Source: Pedobacter paludis (GTDB lineage: Bacteria; Bacteroidota; Bacteroidia; Sphingobacteriales; Sphingobacteriaceae). Taken from it: a DNA stretch of 64,000 bases. Under the pieces are notes generated by a model. That model saw only the letters and a list, made by a program, of their open reading frames with translations. It did no database searches and was not told the origin of the DNA. Made by a program: the position numbers and the translations under genes. The DNA is taken from NCBI RefSeq assembly GCF_003173575.1, contig NZ_QGNY01000001.1:620001-684000 (forward strand). The letters run 5' to 3'. Positions 34,049-42,634 of the stretch are shown one piece after another. Within the stretch, counting starts at the first letter, position 1. Each line of letters starts with the position of its first letter.

Positions 34049-34912
34049 ATGTATCTTAAAACCATTTTAACATTTATTATTTGCTTTGTATTAGTCAATA
34101 CAATTGATAATCAAGCCTTTGCACAAGAATATAAAATTAAAACAATTGTAATTGATGCTGGTCACGGCGGTAAAGATGGCGCTACTCATGGGGTTTATTC
34201 CAAAGAAAAAGACGTTGCTTTAAAAACAGCGCTCAACTTAGGAAAAGCATTACAAGACAGTATCAAAGACATTAAAATAATTTATACCAGACAAACAGAT
34301 GTTTTCATTCCCTTGTATGAACGGATAAATATTGCAAATAATGCTAAGGCAGATTTATTTATTTCGATTCACTTAAATGATATGCCTGTTCATGTTTCTA
34401 GAGTGGTAGATTATTACAAAAAAGTTAAAGGAAGAAAAGTTCCGGTATACCGTACAACAACATCTAAAAGTACTTCAACTCGAGGTACGGAAACCTTCGT
34501 TTCCGGTACTGGCCGTTTAGGGGAGCAAGATGAAGTAATTAAGCGTGAAAATGCGTCGATGTTTTTGGAAGACAATTATCAAAAAAACTACGAGGGTTTT
34601 ATTGCAAATACACCAGAAAACGATATCATGCTCTCTTTAATGAAACAAACCAACCGAGAACGAAGTTTGAAATTTGCTTCAATGCTTCAACAGGAATATG
34701 TTAACGCTGGGCGTATAAATCGCGGAGTACAGGAAAAAAGCCTAGCGGTTTTGGCTAGAGCAGCCATGCCAGCCGTATTAACCGAAATTGGTTTCGTTAG
34801 TAATCCAGAGGATGAAGACTATATGAACTCTGTAGAAGGTCAAACAGAAATTGTAAACGGAATTATTAAAGCCATTAAAAATTATAAGCGAATAGCAGAA
34901 ACATCTTTCTAA
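34049..34912 (+). CDS. N-acetylmuramoyl-L-alanine amidase 1 (Amidase_3)
   Basis: A periplasmic zinc hydrolase that cuts the amide bond between MurNAc and the peptide stem of peptidoglycan. From the ATG at 34049 it has 287 residues, with a signal peptide ending AFAQ. The catalytic domain has VIDAGHGGKDG (first zinc His), the zinc Glu in the EKDVALK segment, DLFISIHLND (second zinc His) and the catalytic Glu in LTEIGFVSN. Upstream in-frame starts at 34004 and 33983 exist, but they overlap the presumed promoter. A charged insert (SRVVDYYKKVKGRKVP) in the middle is not present in the next paralog. The next gene begins 10 bases later. Confidence 0.9.
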   Translation: MYLKTILTFIICFVLVNTIDNQAFAQEYKIKTIVIDAGHGGKDGATHGVYSKEKDVALKTALNLGKALQDSIKDIKIIYTRQTDVFIPLYERINIANNAKADLFISIHLNDMPVHVSRVVDYYKKVKGRKVPVYRTTTSKSTSTRGTETFVSGTGRLGEQDEVIKRENASMFLEDNYQKNYEGFIANTPENDIMLSLMKQTNRERSLKFASMLQQEYVNAGRINRGVQEKSLAVLARAAMPAVLTEIGFVSNPEDEDYMNSVEGQTEIVNGIIKAIKNYKRIAETSF

Positions 34913-34922
34913 ACATCCCTAA

Positions 34923-35702
34923 ATGAAGATTAAAAATCTATTAACTATTTTATCGTTAGCACTAATATGTTCTGCAACACCTTCGTTTGCCCAAGGATAT
35001 AAGATTAAAACAATAGTAATAGATGCTGGCCATGGAGGTAGAAAACCTGGCGCATCGGGAAGTTTCAGTACGGAAAAAAATATTTCTTTAAAAGTTGCAC
35101 TTAAACTGGGTGCAAAACTTAAGGAAGAAATGCCCGATATTAAGATCATTTACACAAGAACCAAGGATGTTGATGTGGATTTGTATAGAAGAGCAGAAAT
35201 TGCGAACGAAGCAAATGCAGATTTATTTATTTCAATTCACTGCAATTCGATGCCTCCAGGCAATAAAGGCATAAAGGGTGTTGAAACTTTAGTTGCTGGA
35301 TCCAACCGATTAAAGGAACAAGACGCTGCGATTCGTGAAAATGCCGATATTAAATTAGAGAAGAATTATAAAAGCAAATACGATGGTTACGATCCATCAA
35401 ACCCAAGTACTTTTATTCTTTTATCATTATTAAAAAACACGTTTCGAGATAAAAGCATTAAATTCGCAAAATTAATACAGAATAGCTATATAGAAAGAGA
35501 CAAGAGATTAAGCCGGGGGGTTAAGGAACAAGGTGTTTTGGTTTTACAAAGATGTGGAATGCCGGCAGTTTTAACTGAAGTTGGATTTATATCGAACACG
35601 GAAGAAGAAAAATACATTAACTCCGAAAAAGGACAAGACGAAATTGTTGACTCGATATTCGCTGCAATAAAAGCCTATAGGAAAAACATAGAAGTTAAAT
35701 AA
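34923..35702 (+). CDS. N-acetylmuramoyl-L-alanine amidase 2 (Amidase_3)
   Basis: A 259-residue paralog of the preceding amidase with a signal peptide ending SFAQ. The same motifs are present: VIDAGHGGRKPGA, STEKNISLK, DLFISIHCNSM and LTEVGFISN. It lacks the basic insert of amidase 1 and is more compact. The two genes are 10 bases apart and probably form one message. Duplicated amidases may split roles between daughter-cell separation and wall turnover; no SPOR or LysM targeting domain is present in either. Confidence 0.9.
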   Translation: MKIKNLLTILSLALICSATPSFAQGYKIKTIVIDAGHGGRKPGASGSFSTEKNISLKVALKLGAKLKEEMPDIKIIYTRTKDVDVDLYRRAEIANEANADLFISIHCNSMPPGNKGIKGVETLVAGSNRLKEQDAAIRENADIKLEKNYKSKYDGYDPSNPSTFILLSLLKNTFRDKSIKFAKLIQNSYIERDKRLSRGVKEQGVLVLQRCGMPAVLTEVGFISNTEEEKYINSEKGQDEIVDSIFAAIKAYRKNIEVK

Positions 35703-35882
35703 TTGGCATTATAAATGTTGAACGATTTAACTCATAAACAACAAAACATTTAACCCAAAACAAACAATTGATGTAGCTTTTTGTAATTACAATTACATAT
35801 TTATACATCGGTAACAACAATAACGCTCTGGCAAGCAATAAAGAACTAAATTTACTGCTTGAGCCATTAAATAAAAACACTC

Positions 35883-36836
35883 ATGAAAATTAAGAACGAA
35901 ACTAAAGTAGGGATATTAGCCGCATTTGCCATTGCTTTATTAATTATTGGATATAACTTTTTAAAGGGAAATTCAATTTTTTCTAGCGAAACAAACTTAC
36001 TAGCAAGATATACAAGAGTTGACGGTTTAACAGTTTCTAAACCTATATTAATAAATGGTTACCAGATAGGCAGAGTTGCTAAATTGCAATTAGAACCTGG
36101 GGGAACAATTTTAGCAACGCTGAGCATCAATAGTAAATATGAAATTCCTGAAAATAGTATTGCCCGTTTAGAGGGTACCGATCTTTTGGGCAGTAAAGCA
36201 ATTGTAATGTCATTGGGTAATTCTAAAAAAATGGCAGAAGATGGCTTTATGCTAAACGCCAACGTAGAGAAAGGCTTGATGGAGCAAGTTCAACCCGTAC
36301 AGAAAAAAGCAGAATTAATTATCGGTAAAATGGATTCTATCTTAAGTAGTGTCAATTCGATTTTAAATCCAAATTTTCAGAAAAATGTTGATAAAAGCTT
36401 TAGCAGTATTGCTGGAACTTTAGCGTCATTAGAAACCACTTCTAAAAAGGTTGATGGTTTGGTTGGTTCTGAAAGCGCCCGTATAGAGGCGATATTTAAA
36501 AATGTAGAGGGCATTACTGCGAACTTAAACAACAACAATAAAAAAATTAGCGATATTTTAACAAACATCAATACAGTGACGGATAAGTTTGCCGCAGCAA
36601 ACTTTAAACAAACTTTAGATAATGCCAATAATGCCATTGCCGATTTACAAAGTGTTATTTCTGGAATTAAAGACGGTAAGGGCAGTTTAGGACTTTTACT
36701 TAACGATACTAAAATGTACGATAACCTAAACAGTGCATCTAAAAATCTTGATGCCTTGATGATTGATTTAAAAGCCAATCCAAAACGTTATGTTCATTTC
36801 TCTGTATTTGGCGGAGGAAATAAAACGGATAAATAA
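35883..36836 (+). CDS. MlaD/MCE-family protein
   Basis: A 317-residue protein with one N-terminal membrane helix (about 8-27), an MCE domain (about 38-115, ending before KGLMEQVQPVQ) and a long helical tail rich in Asn, Ser and Lys. By homology it is the substrate-binding component of an Mla-type lipid transporter between the membranes. The usual permease and ATPase genes are not adjacent here. The 180 bases upstream hold no gene. A strong terminator follows. Confidence 0.88.
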   Translation: MKIKNETKVGILAAFAIALLIIGYNFLKGNSIFSSETNLLARYTRVDGLTVSKPILINGYQIGRVAKLQLEPGGTILATLSINSKYEIPENSIARLEGTDLLGSKAIVMSLGNSKKMAEDGFMLNANVEKGLMEQVQPVQKKAELIIGKMDSILSSVNSILNPNFQKNVDKSFSSIAGTLASLETTSKKVDGLVGSESARIEAIFKNVEGITANLNNNNKKISDILTNINTVTDKFAAANFKQTLDNANNAIADLQSVISGIKDGKGSLGLLLNDTKMYDNLNSASKNLDALMIDLKANPKRYVHFSVFGGGNKTDK

Positions 36837-36856
36837 CAATTAATCCATATAAACTA

Positions 36857-36891
36857 AAAGGCTTTCAAAAATAATTTGAAAGCCTTTTTTT
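36857..36891. terminator. Terminator between mlaD-like gene and RNase Z gene
   Basis: A perfect 13-bp stem aaaggctttcaaa/tttgaaagccttt (36857-36869, 36875-36887) with a 5-base loop and flanking A and T runs. It serves the convergent genes on both sides. Confidence 0.9.
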
Positions 36892-36919
36892 ATAGCTAAA
36901 TATTTTTTTTACATTTCAT

Positions 36920-37825
36920 TTAAAGCTGAAATGTTTTTCCCTCAATAGCCAGTTCGGTGTTTTCGAAAACGGATTGTGTTTCTTCTAAAAGCATTTGAAG
37001 CGTTTTGTAACGAGATGAAAAATGACCGATAATTAATTTCTTTACATGATTAATTTTGGCCACCTCTCCTGCCTGCAACGCAGTGGTATGATGAGTTTCA
37101 TTCGCTCTATCCAAAAGTTCGTGCATAAAAGTTGCTTCGTGGTATAACGTATCGCAATTTTTAATTATTGGAAAATACCTTTCATCAAACAGCGTATCAG
37201 AACAATAGGCATAACTTCTCGGTGGGTCTGCTGGTGTTGTATAATCCTCACTTAACAAAATTTCACCATTGGGCAACTCCACATTCAATCCCTTTTTCAA
37301 AACAGTGTAATAAGCCATTGGCACTTCATCTGCCTTGTCTTTTATCAATCTGCGTTGTCTTTGCTTCTGCTCGAAAATAAAACCAGTACATGGAATGCGA
37401 TGATTTAAAACAATTGTTTTAACAATCAAATCACTATTTTCGAAGATTTGAGTTGATTCTGTTGCATCAATGGGAAAAAACTCAAGCGGATATCTTAAAG
37501 TGGTATCTGAATATTTAAACTGAATCTCCAAAATTTCCAGTAATGCAGCAGGACCAAAAATCTGCATGGGCTTGATTCTGCCGTTTAAATGCAAACTCGA
37601 CAGTAATCCGATTAAACCGAAGTAATGATCACCATGTAAATGACTGATGAAAATATAATCTATCCGGGCAGATTTTAAATTGAACCGAATCAGTTGCTGC
37701 TGGGTGCCTTCTCCACAATCTATTAAATAAAATTTCTCATTACAATTTAATAGCTGTGCCGTTGGGTTGCGGTTAAAAACCGGTGTTGCAGAACTACTTC
37801 CTAAAATTGTAACCTCAAACTTCAT
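36920..37825 (-). CDS. rnz: Ribonuclease Z
   Basis: A 301-residue metallo-beta-lactamase-fold endonuclease that trims the 3' end of pre-tRNA. The start at 37825 gives MKFEVTILGSSSATP, the usual N-terminus. The open frame extends 17 codons upstream but runs through a hairpin. The zinc motif is SHLHGDH (H62, H64, D66, H67), with further ligands in EATF and GHFSSRY. Confidence 0.94.
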   Translation of the reverse strand: MKFEVTILGSSSATPVFNRNPTAQLLNCNEKFYLIDCGEGTQQQLIRFNLKSARIDYIFISHLHGDHYFGLIGLLSSLHLNGRIKPMQIFGPAALLEILEIQFKYSDTTLRYPLEFFPIDATESTQIFENSDLIVKTIVLNHRIPCTGFIFEQKQRQRRLIKDKADEVPMAYYTVLKKGLNVELPNGEILLSEDYTTPADPPRSYAYCSDTLFDERYFPIIKNCDTLYHEATFMHELLDRANETHHTTALQAGEVAKINHVKKLIIGHFSSRYKTLQMLLEETQSVFENTELAIEGKTFQL

Positions 37826-37842
37826 TTTTCTAAGATATAAAA

Positions 37843-37873
37843 AGCCTCGTAGATTTTTAAAAACTACGAGGCT
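37843..37873 (-). terminator. Hairpin between the STAS gene and rnz
   Basis: A perfect 10-bp stem agcctcgtag/ctacgaggct (37843-37852, 37864-37873) with an A/T loop. It lies after the STAS gene and just upstream of the RNase Z start. The stem sequence nearly matches the hairpin at 39342-39370. Confidence 0.7.
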
Positions 37874-37895
37874 CATCGTTAATATTTAAATGTAA

Positions 37896-38273
37896 TTATT
37901 TTGCGCCTCTAAATTCCTTTTCCAGTTCATCCATAAAGATGAAATCTGTAGCTTCCGCTAATGTATTTACAAACGTTACAGATTGAAATATGTTTGAAAG
38001 TTCTATAATTGGGGCCAGCTGATCATTAATGCCCGTTACAATAAACAAACCGTTAGCACTTTTGCAAAGTCGGTCTCCTACCAATAAACAGCTTAAATCT
38101 TGCGCATCCGTACATTCCTTTACATGGCTTAAATCAACAATTATATTTTTAAATCCTTCTGCATTAAGTAAATACAATTCAGATTTTAGTCCAGGGGAAT
38201 TATCATTAGTAAACTTTGGCTCTTTAAGCTTTAGGGTTACATATTTATCGTGTTTATCTACCGAGAATTTCAT
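37896..38273 (-). CDS. STAS-domain protein
   Basis: A 125-residue single STAS domain of the anti-sigma-factor-antagonist type, with strand-helix pattern NAEGFKNIIVDLSHVKECTDAQDLSCLL. The phosphorylatable serine of SpoIIAA-like proteins is replaced around CTDAQ, where Thr is the nearest candidate. No anti-sigma or kinase gene is adjacent. Its partner is unknown. Confidence 0.75.
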   Translation of the reverse strand: MKFSVDKHDKYVTLKLKEPKFTNDNSPGLKSELYLLNAEGFKNIIVDLSHVKECTDAQDLSCLLVGDRLCKSANGLFIVTGINDQLAPIIELSNIFQSVTFVNTLAEATDFIFMDELEKEFRGAK

Positions 38274-38316
38274 CGCTCTAATTTCTTTATTGTACTAATG
38301 TATAAATTTTTTCGAA

Positions 38317-39261
38317 TTAAAGTTTTTCAATAGCAGTTAAAACGTTGTTTTCAATTCTGCTCGAAATAGAATCTGCATCTGCCTTTACGAACTTTTCTCC
38401 CACAATTTGCTCATATAATTCTATATAACGTTCTGAAATTGAATGAATAATCTCTTCGGTCATTTCTGGAATTGTTTGCCCATCTTTTCCTTGAAAACCA
38501 TTTTCAATAAGCCATTTCCTTACAAATTCTTTGGAAAGCTGTTTTTGAGGCTCATTGTTATTTTGGCGTTCCTGATAACCTTCTGCATAAAAATACCGAG
38601 AAGAGTCAGGTGTGTGGATTTCGTCAATCAGATAGATTACTCCATCTGCTTTTCCAAACTCATATTTTGTATCAACTAAAATTAATCCAGACTTTGCGGC
38701 AATTTCAGTACCTCTTTGATACACAGCAAAAGTATATTCTTCTAATTTTTCATAATCTGCCAAAGAAACAATTCCTTTAGCTAAAATATCTTCTTTAGAA
38801 ATATCTTCATCGTGCCCAACCGATGCTTTGGTAGTTGGCGTAATGATTGGTTTTGGCAACTTATCATTTTCTTTTAAACCATCTGGTAAAGAAACACCAC
38901 AAACCGTACGTTTACCAGCGCTATATTCTCGCCACGCATGCCCAGCCAAATATCCTCTAATTACCATTTCTACTTTAAACGGTTCACAAATCCGACCAAT
39001 AGTGACCATTGGATCAGGAATATCTAAAACCCAATTGGGTACAATGTCTTCTGTAGCAGATAAAAATTTAGCAGCAATTTGATTTAGAACCTGTCCCTTA
39101 AAAGGAATGGCCTCTGGTAAAACTACATCGAATGCCGAGATCCGATCAGATACAATCATTACCATAAGTTTATCAGCAATGGTATATACATCGCGAACCT
39201 TACCTTTGTAATAATTGCTTTGATTTGGAAAATTAAAATGGGTTTCTTTTAGTGCTTTCAT
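38317..39261 (-). CDS. purC: Phosphoribosylaminoimidazole-succinocarboxamide synthase
   Basis: SAICAR synthetase of de novo purine synthesis, joining CAIR and aspartate with ATP. I chose the ATG at 39261, giving 314 residues starting MKALKETHF. The frame extends 24 codons upstream into non-family sequence. Motifs include [51 protein letters not shown] and [11 protein letters not shown]. Confidence 0.95.
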   Translation of the reverse strand: MKALKETHFNFPNQSNYYKGKVRDVYTIADKLMVMIVSDRISAFDVVLPEAIPFKGQVLNQIAAKFLSATEDIVPNWVLDIPDPMVTIGRICEPFKVEMVIRGYLAGHAWREYSAGKRTVCGVSLPDGLKENDKLPKPIITPTTKASVGHDEDISKEDILAKGIVSLADYEKLEEYTFAVYQRGTEIAAKSGLILVDTKYEFGKADGVIYLIDEIHTPDSSRYFYAEGYQERQNNNEPQKQLSKEFVRKWLIENGFQGKDGQTIPEMTEEIIHSISERYIELYEQIVGEKFVKADADSISSRIENNVLTAIEKL

Positions 39262-39341
39262 AAAGGGGTAAAAATAAATAAAAAAGTCGGAAAGTACGAG
39301 GTCAGGCGACAGAAGTAGGGAGTTAAAATACACAAATTAAA

Positions 39342-39370
39342 AACCTCGTAGTTTTATCGGCTACGAGGTT
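39342..39370 (-). terminator. Terminator after the 91-residue protein gene
   Basis: A perfect 10-bp stem aacctcgtag/ctacgaggtt (39342-39351, 39361-39370), followed on the minus strand by a T-rich stretch. Confidence 0.75.
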
Positions 39371-39377
39371 TAAATCA

Positions 39378-39653
39378 TTACAATTTATTTAAAGCCTGTT
39401 TAAAATCTCCAACGGAAATTAAGCCGATAAGTTCATTTTTTACCTGTATATTAATCTTATCACCTGATTTATATAACTGAAGTCTACCTTTAAAAAGATG
39501 CTCTTTATCCATTTCAGCAAAAGAAAATAATTTTTTAAGCTTTTCCTTTCTACAAACCCATTCTTCATCGTTCTCAGAAATAACCAATCTGATTGTATGA
39601 GGTAGTTTTTCAAAAGAGAACTTCAAATTATTATCTAATGAAATACTTTCCAT
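39378..39653 (-). CDS. Small conserved-looking protein of unknown function
   Basis: A 91-residue protein without signal peptide or membrane segment. I do not recognise it. It is mixed alpha/beta by eye, with SENDEEWVCRKEKLKKLFSFAEMD in the middle and a C-terminal VGDFKQALNKL. Coding status is supported by the terminator directly after its stop and by a clear gap on both sides. It lies between phoH and purC on the same strand. Confidence 0.6.
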   Translation of the reverse strand: MESISLDNNLKFSFEKLPHTIRLVISENDEEWVCRKEKLKKLFSFAEMDKEHLFKGRLQLYKSGDKINIQVKNELIGLISVGDFKQALNKL

Positions 39654-39748
39654 ATAATTATTTCTAATATTTAAATTTCATTTAATAAAATGAAACAGAT
39701 AAGTCTTGGTACCTCAACATAAAGCCAAATTTATTTCTAACCGCTTAC

Positions 39749-40708
39749 TTATTGTATATCTCCGTAGGCTTTCAAAATATCTTTAACCAATTTATGGCGA
39801 ACAACATCCTCTCCGCTTAAATAAATGATATCTATACCTTTTATTCCCTCTAAAATGCGTAAACCATTGTGTAAGCCAGACATTTGTTTTTTGGGTAAAT
39901 CAATTTGGGTTACATCACCCGTTACAATAAACTTAGCTGTTGGTCCCATCCTTGTTAAAAACATTTTTAACTGCATATCAGTAGCATTTTGTGCTTCATC
40001 CAATATTACAAAGCAGTTATCTAGCGTACGCCCACGCATAAACGCTAGCGGTGCAATTTCAATCGTACGGTTTTCAATGTAGAACTTTAGCTTTTCTGCA
40101 GGAATCATATCATCCAAGGCATCGTATAGCGGGCGTAAATAGGGATCTATTTTTTCTTTTAAATCACCCGGTAAAAAGCCTAGATTTTCTCCTGCTTCTA
40201 CCGCCGGACGCGTTAAAATAATTCTTTTTATTTCTTTATTTTTTAATGCCCTAACAGCCAAAGCAACGGCAGTATAAGTTTTTCCCGTTCCCGCTGGGCC
40301 TATAGCGAACAATATATCGTTTTTACCAATGCTGGTTACCATTTTGCGCTGATTGGCCGTTCTGGCTTTAACCAATAATCCATTTGTACCAAAAACGATA
40401 ACTTCGCCACCACCTGCTCCGGCTTCACCAGTAACTTTCTTCTCTACTCCTGTTGCCTTTGCGCCAAGAATAGATTCTACATCGTTACCATTAAGGGCGC
40501 TGTATTTTTCCATGTGGGCAACAAGTTCGTTAAACTTCTCCTCAAACGACTTAAGTTCCTGTTCATCACCGAGAACTGTTACACCACTACCTCTCGCTAC
40601 AATTTTCAACTTTGCGAAAGCACCTTTAATCATTTCGTAATTCTCGTTATTTGGCCCCCAAAAGTGAGCAGGATTTACGGTATCCAGAGTTAATTTTAAT
40701 TCGTTCAA
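39749..40708 (-). CDS. phoH: PhoH-family ATPase
   Basis: A 319-residue cytoplasmic P-loop protein of the PhoH/PhoL type. Walker A is GPAGTGKT (137-144) and Walker B is FVILDEAQNA. An N-terminal KH-like region (about 1-100) precedes the ATPase. In Escherichia coli PhoH is phosphate-starvation inducible, and relatives act in rRNA maturation with YbeY. No PHO-box-like repeat was seen upstream here. Confidence 0.93.
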   Translation of the reverse strand: MNELKLTLDTVNPAHFWGPNNENYEMIKGAFAKLKIVARGSGVTVLGDEQELKSFEEKFNELVAHMEKYSALNGNDVESILGAKATGVEKKVTGEAGAGGGEVIVFGTNGLLVKARTANQRKMVTSIGKNDILFAIGPAGTGKTYTAVALAVRALKNKEIKRIILTRPAVEAGENLGFLPGDLKEKIDPYLRPLYDALDDMIPAEKLKFYIENRTIEIAPLAFMRGRTLDNCFVILDEAQNATDMQLKMFLTRMGPTAKFIVTGDVTQIDLPKKQMSGLHNGLRILEGIKGIDIIYLSGEDVVRHKLVKDILKAYGDIQ

Positions 40709-40811
40709 ACTGTAGTATTTTAAAAAGTTATCGGGGTATATTAATTAAAATTTGAATATTTGCAGACGCTTAGGCCTGTACACAAGAATAAGCAATAATA
40801 ATGAATTTTTA

Positions 40812-41591
40812 ATGGGGATAATTACTTTAACAACAGATTTAGGTTCAAAAGATTTTTACCAGAGTGCCCTTAAGGGTAGCCTGTTGAGTCTAATGCCTAC
40901 TGTTACCTTAGTTGATATCACACATGAAGTTCCTTCTTTCAATATTTCTTACGCGGCTTTCGTTCTAAAAAACGCTTTTCCTTATTTTCCAAAGAATACA
41001 GTACACTTAATTGGGATTGATTCTGTTTACAGTGAAAACACAAAATATATTGCGATAAAGCACAAAGATCATTTTTTTGTAGGCGCAGATAATGGCATCT
41101 TTTCCCTGCTTTTTGATGATGTTCCCGAAGATGTAGTAGAGCTTAACATTATGCAGGATTTAAAATATCTCCATTTCCCATTGGTAGATATTTTTGTTAA
41201 AGCGGCCACACATTTAGCCAAAGGTGGTAAACTTAAAGATATTGGTTTACCTGTAGCGGAGATTGAACAAAAAATGCTTTTACACCCTGTTATTGAGCGA
41301 GATATTATTAGGGGAAGTGTGGTTTATATTGATACTTTTTGTAATGTAATTACTAACATAACCAAAGAGCTTTTCACTAAAATCCAAAAAAACAGGGATT
41401 TTACGCTATACTTTAGAAAAAGTGAAACCATTACTCAACTCAGCTGGCATTACAACGAAGTTCAGGAAGGTGAAAAACTTTGCCTTTTCGGAATTAGCAA
41501 TCATTTGGAAATTGCAATTAATAAAGGTAAAGCAAGCGGTTTACTGGGTTTGCATTTAGGTGATATTGTTAGAGTTGAATTTCATCCTTAA
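40812..41591 (+). CDS. SAM hydroxide adenosyltransferase (DUF62)
   Basis: A 259-residue protein of the S-adenosylmethionine hydrolase family, relatives of fluorinase and chlorinase that split SAM into adenosine and methionine with water. The start at 40812 gives MGIITLTTDLGSKDFY, the family N-terminus. Other motifs are LVDITHEVPSFN, IGIDSVYS, GADNGIFSLLF and DTFCNVITNI. It diverges from phoH. Confidence 0.9.
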   Translation: MGIITLTTDLGSKDFYQSALKGSLLSLMPTVTLVDITHEVPSFNISYAAFVLKNAFPYFPKNTVHLIGIDSVYSENTKYIAIKHKDHFFVGADNGIFSLLFDDVPEDVVELNIMQDLKYLHFPLVDIFVKAATHLAKGGKLKDIGLPVAEIEQKMLLHPVIERDIIRGSVVYIDTFCNVITNITKELFTKIQKNRDFTLYFRKSETITQLSWHYNEVQEGEKLCLFGISNHLEIAINKGKASGLLGLHLGDIVRVEFHP

Positions 41592-41620
41592 AAAAATATA
41601 CAACGAAGATTCATTAATTT

Positions 41621-42499
41621 CTACTCCGCCAATAGCGCCATTTTAGTTTCGCTTAATTTCCCCTGTTCTTCCTCGCCCAAAACAGGAAATTTTAGATTTA
41701 AACTTTTCATTTTATCTTCTATAATCTCGCTAATTGCTAAACGGGCAAACCATTTTTTATCTGCAGGAATGATATGCCAAGGCGCATCTTTAGTACTGGT
41801 TTCATTTATGGCATCCTCGTAAGCTTTCATATAATCATCCCACAAGGCCCGTTCCTTAATATCTCCTGAAGAGAACTTCCAGTTTTTAGTTGGATCTTCT
41901 ATCCTTTCTAAAAAACGTTCCTTCTGTTCTGCCCTACTTACGTTTAAAAAGAACTTTATAATAACCGTTCCGTTAGCGGTTAAATGTTCTTCAAAATTGC
42001 GAATGCTTTGATAACGCTGTTTCCAAAAATCCTTATTTATCTTTTTCACATCGGCAAAGCCAGGAATATTTTCACTTAAAATGTATTCTGGATGAACCTT
42101 GCAAACCAAAACATTTTCATAATGAGAACGGTTATGGATTCCGATTCTTCCCCTTTCCGGTAGCGCTTTATAATGTCTCCACAAAAAATCGTGCTCGTAT
42201 TCTTCTGACGTTGGAACCTTAAAACTAAAAACCTGACAGCCTTGTGGGTTTAAACCGCTCATTACATGCTCTATAGCACTGTCTTTACCTGCTGCATCCA
42301 TCGCTTGGAAAAGGATCAGAACCGATTGTGTACCAGAAGCATATAATTTTTCCTGAAGATGATTAATCTCGATTTTAGAATTAATCAATGCATCTTTCGC
42401 TTTCTCTTTGGAATACCCTCCAGTATAATCGGTTTTAACGTTTTTTAAAGAAAATTTTTTATCTCCCTGTACAATTAGGCTCTTAAATTCGTTTTTCAT
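41621..42499 (-). CDS. Polyphosphate kinase 2 family protein
   Basis: A 292-residue PPK2 that moves phosphate between polyphosphate and nucleotides. The Walker A-like segment is LFQAMDAAGKDSAIEHVMSG. The DFLWRHYKALPERGRIGIHNRSHYENVLV block carries Walker B and lid residues, and FFLNVSRAEQKERFLERIEDP follows. The single-domain form is class I or III; which nucleotide it prefers cannot be told. It may connect with the phosphate theme of the window. Confidence 0.92.
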   Translation of the reverse strand: MKNEFKSLIVQGDKKFSLKNVKTDYTGGYSKEKAKDALINSKIEINHLQEKLYASGTQSVLILFQAMDAAGKDSAIEHVMSGLNPQGCQVFSFKVPTSEEYEHDFLWRHYKALPERGRIGIHNRSHYENVLVCKVHPEYILSENIPGFADVKKINKDFWKQRYQSIRNFEEHLTANGTVIIKFFLNVSRAEQKERFLERIEDPTKNWKFSSGDIKERALWDDYMKAYEDAINETSTKDAPWHIIPADKKWFARLAISEIIEDKMKSLNLKFPVLGEEEQGKLSETKMALLAE

Positions 42500-42634
42500 A
42501 CTTATGTGTTAAATTTAGATAAGTTAGTCCATCAATTATTTAAATATAGAACTAAAAAATAAGTAAATTAAATACGTTAATTTGCATTTGGAGTTTTTTA
42601 TATTTAACCCCAAAGCATTTACCCATACAACATC

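Noticed and set aside
34919..35149. Minus-strand open frame inside amidase 2
   Set aside because: It lies opposite a clear amidase gene with conserved motifs; shadow frame.
37843..37876. Upstream start of RNase Z at 37876
   Set aside because: The additional 17 codons run through a hairpin, and the family N-terminus begins at 37825.
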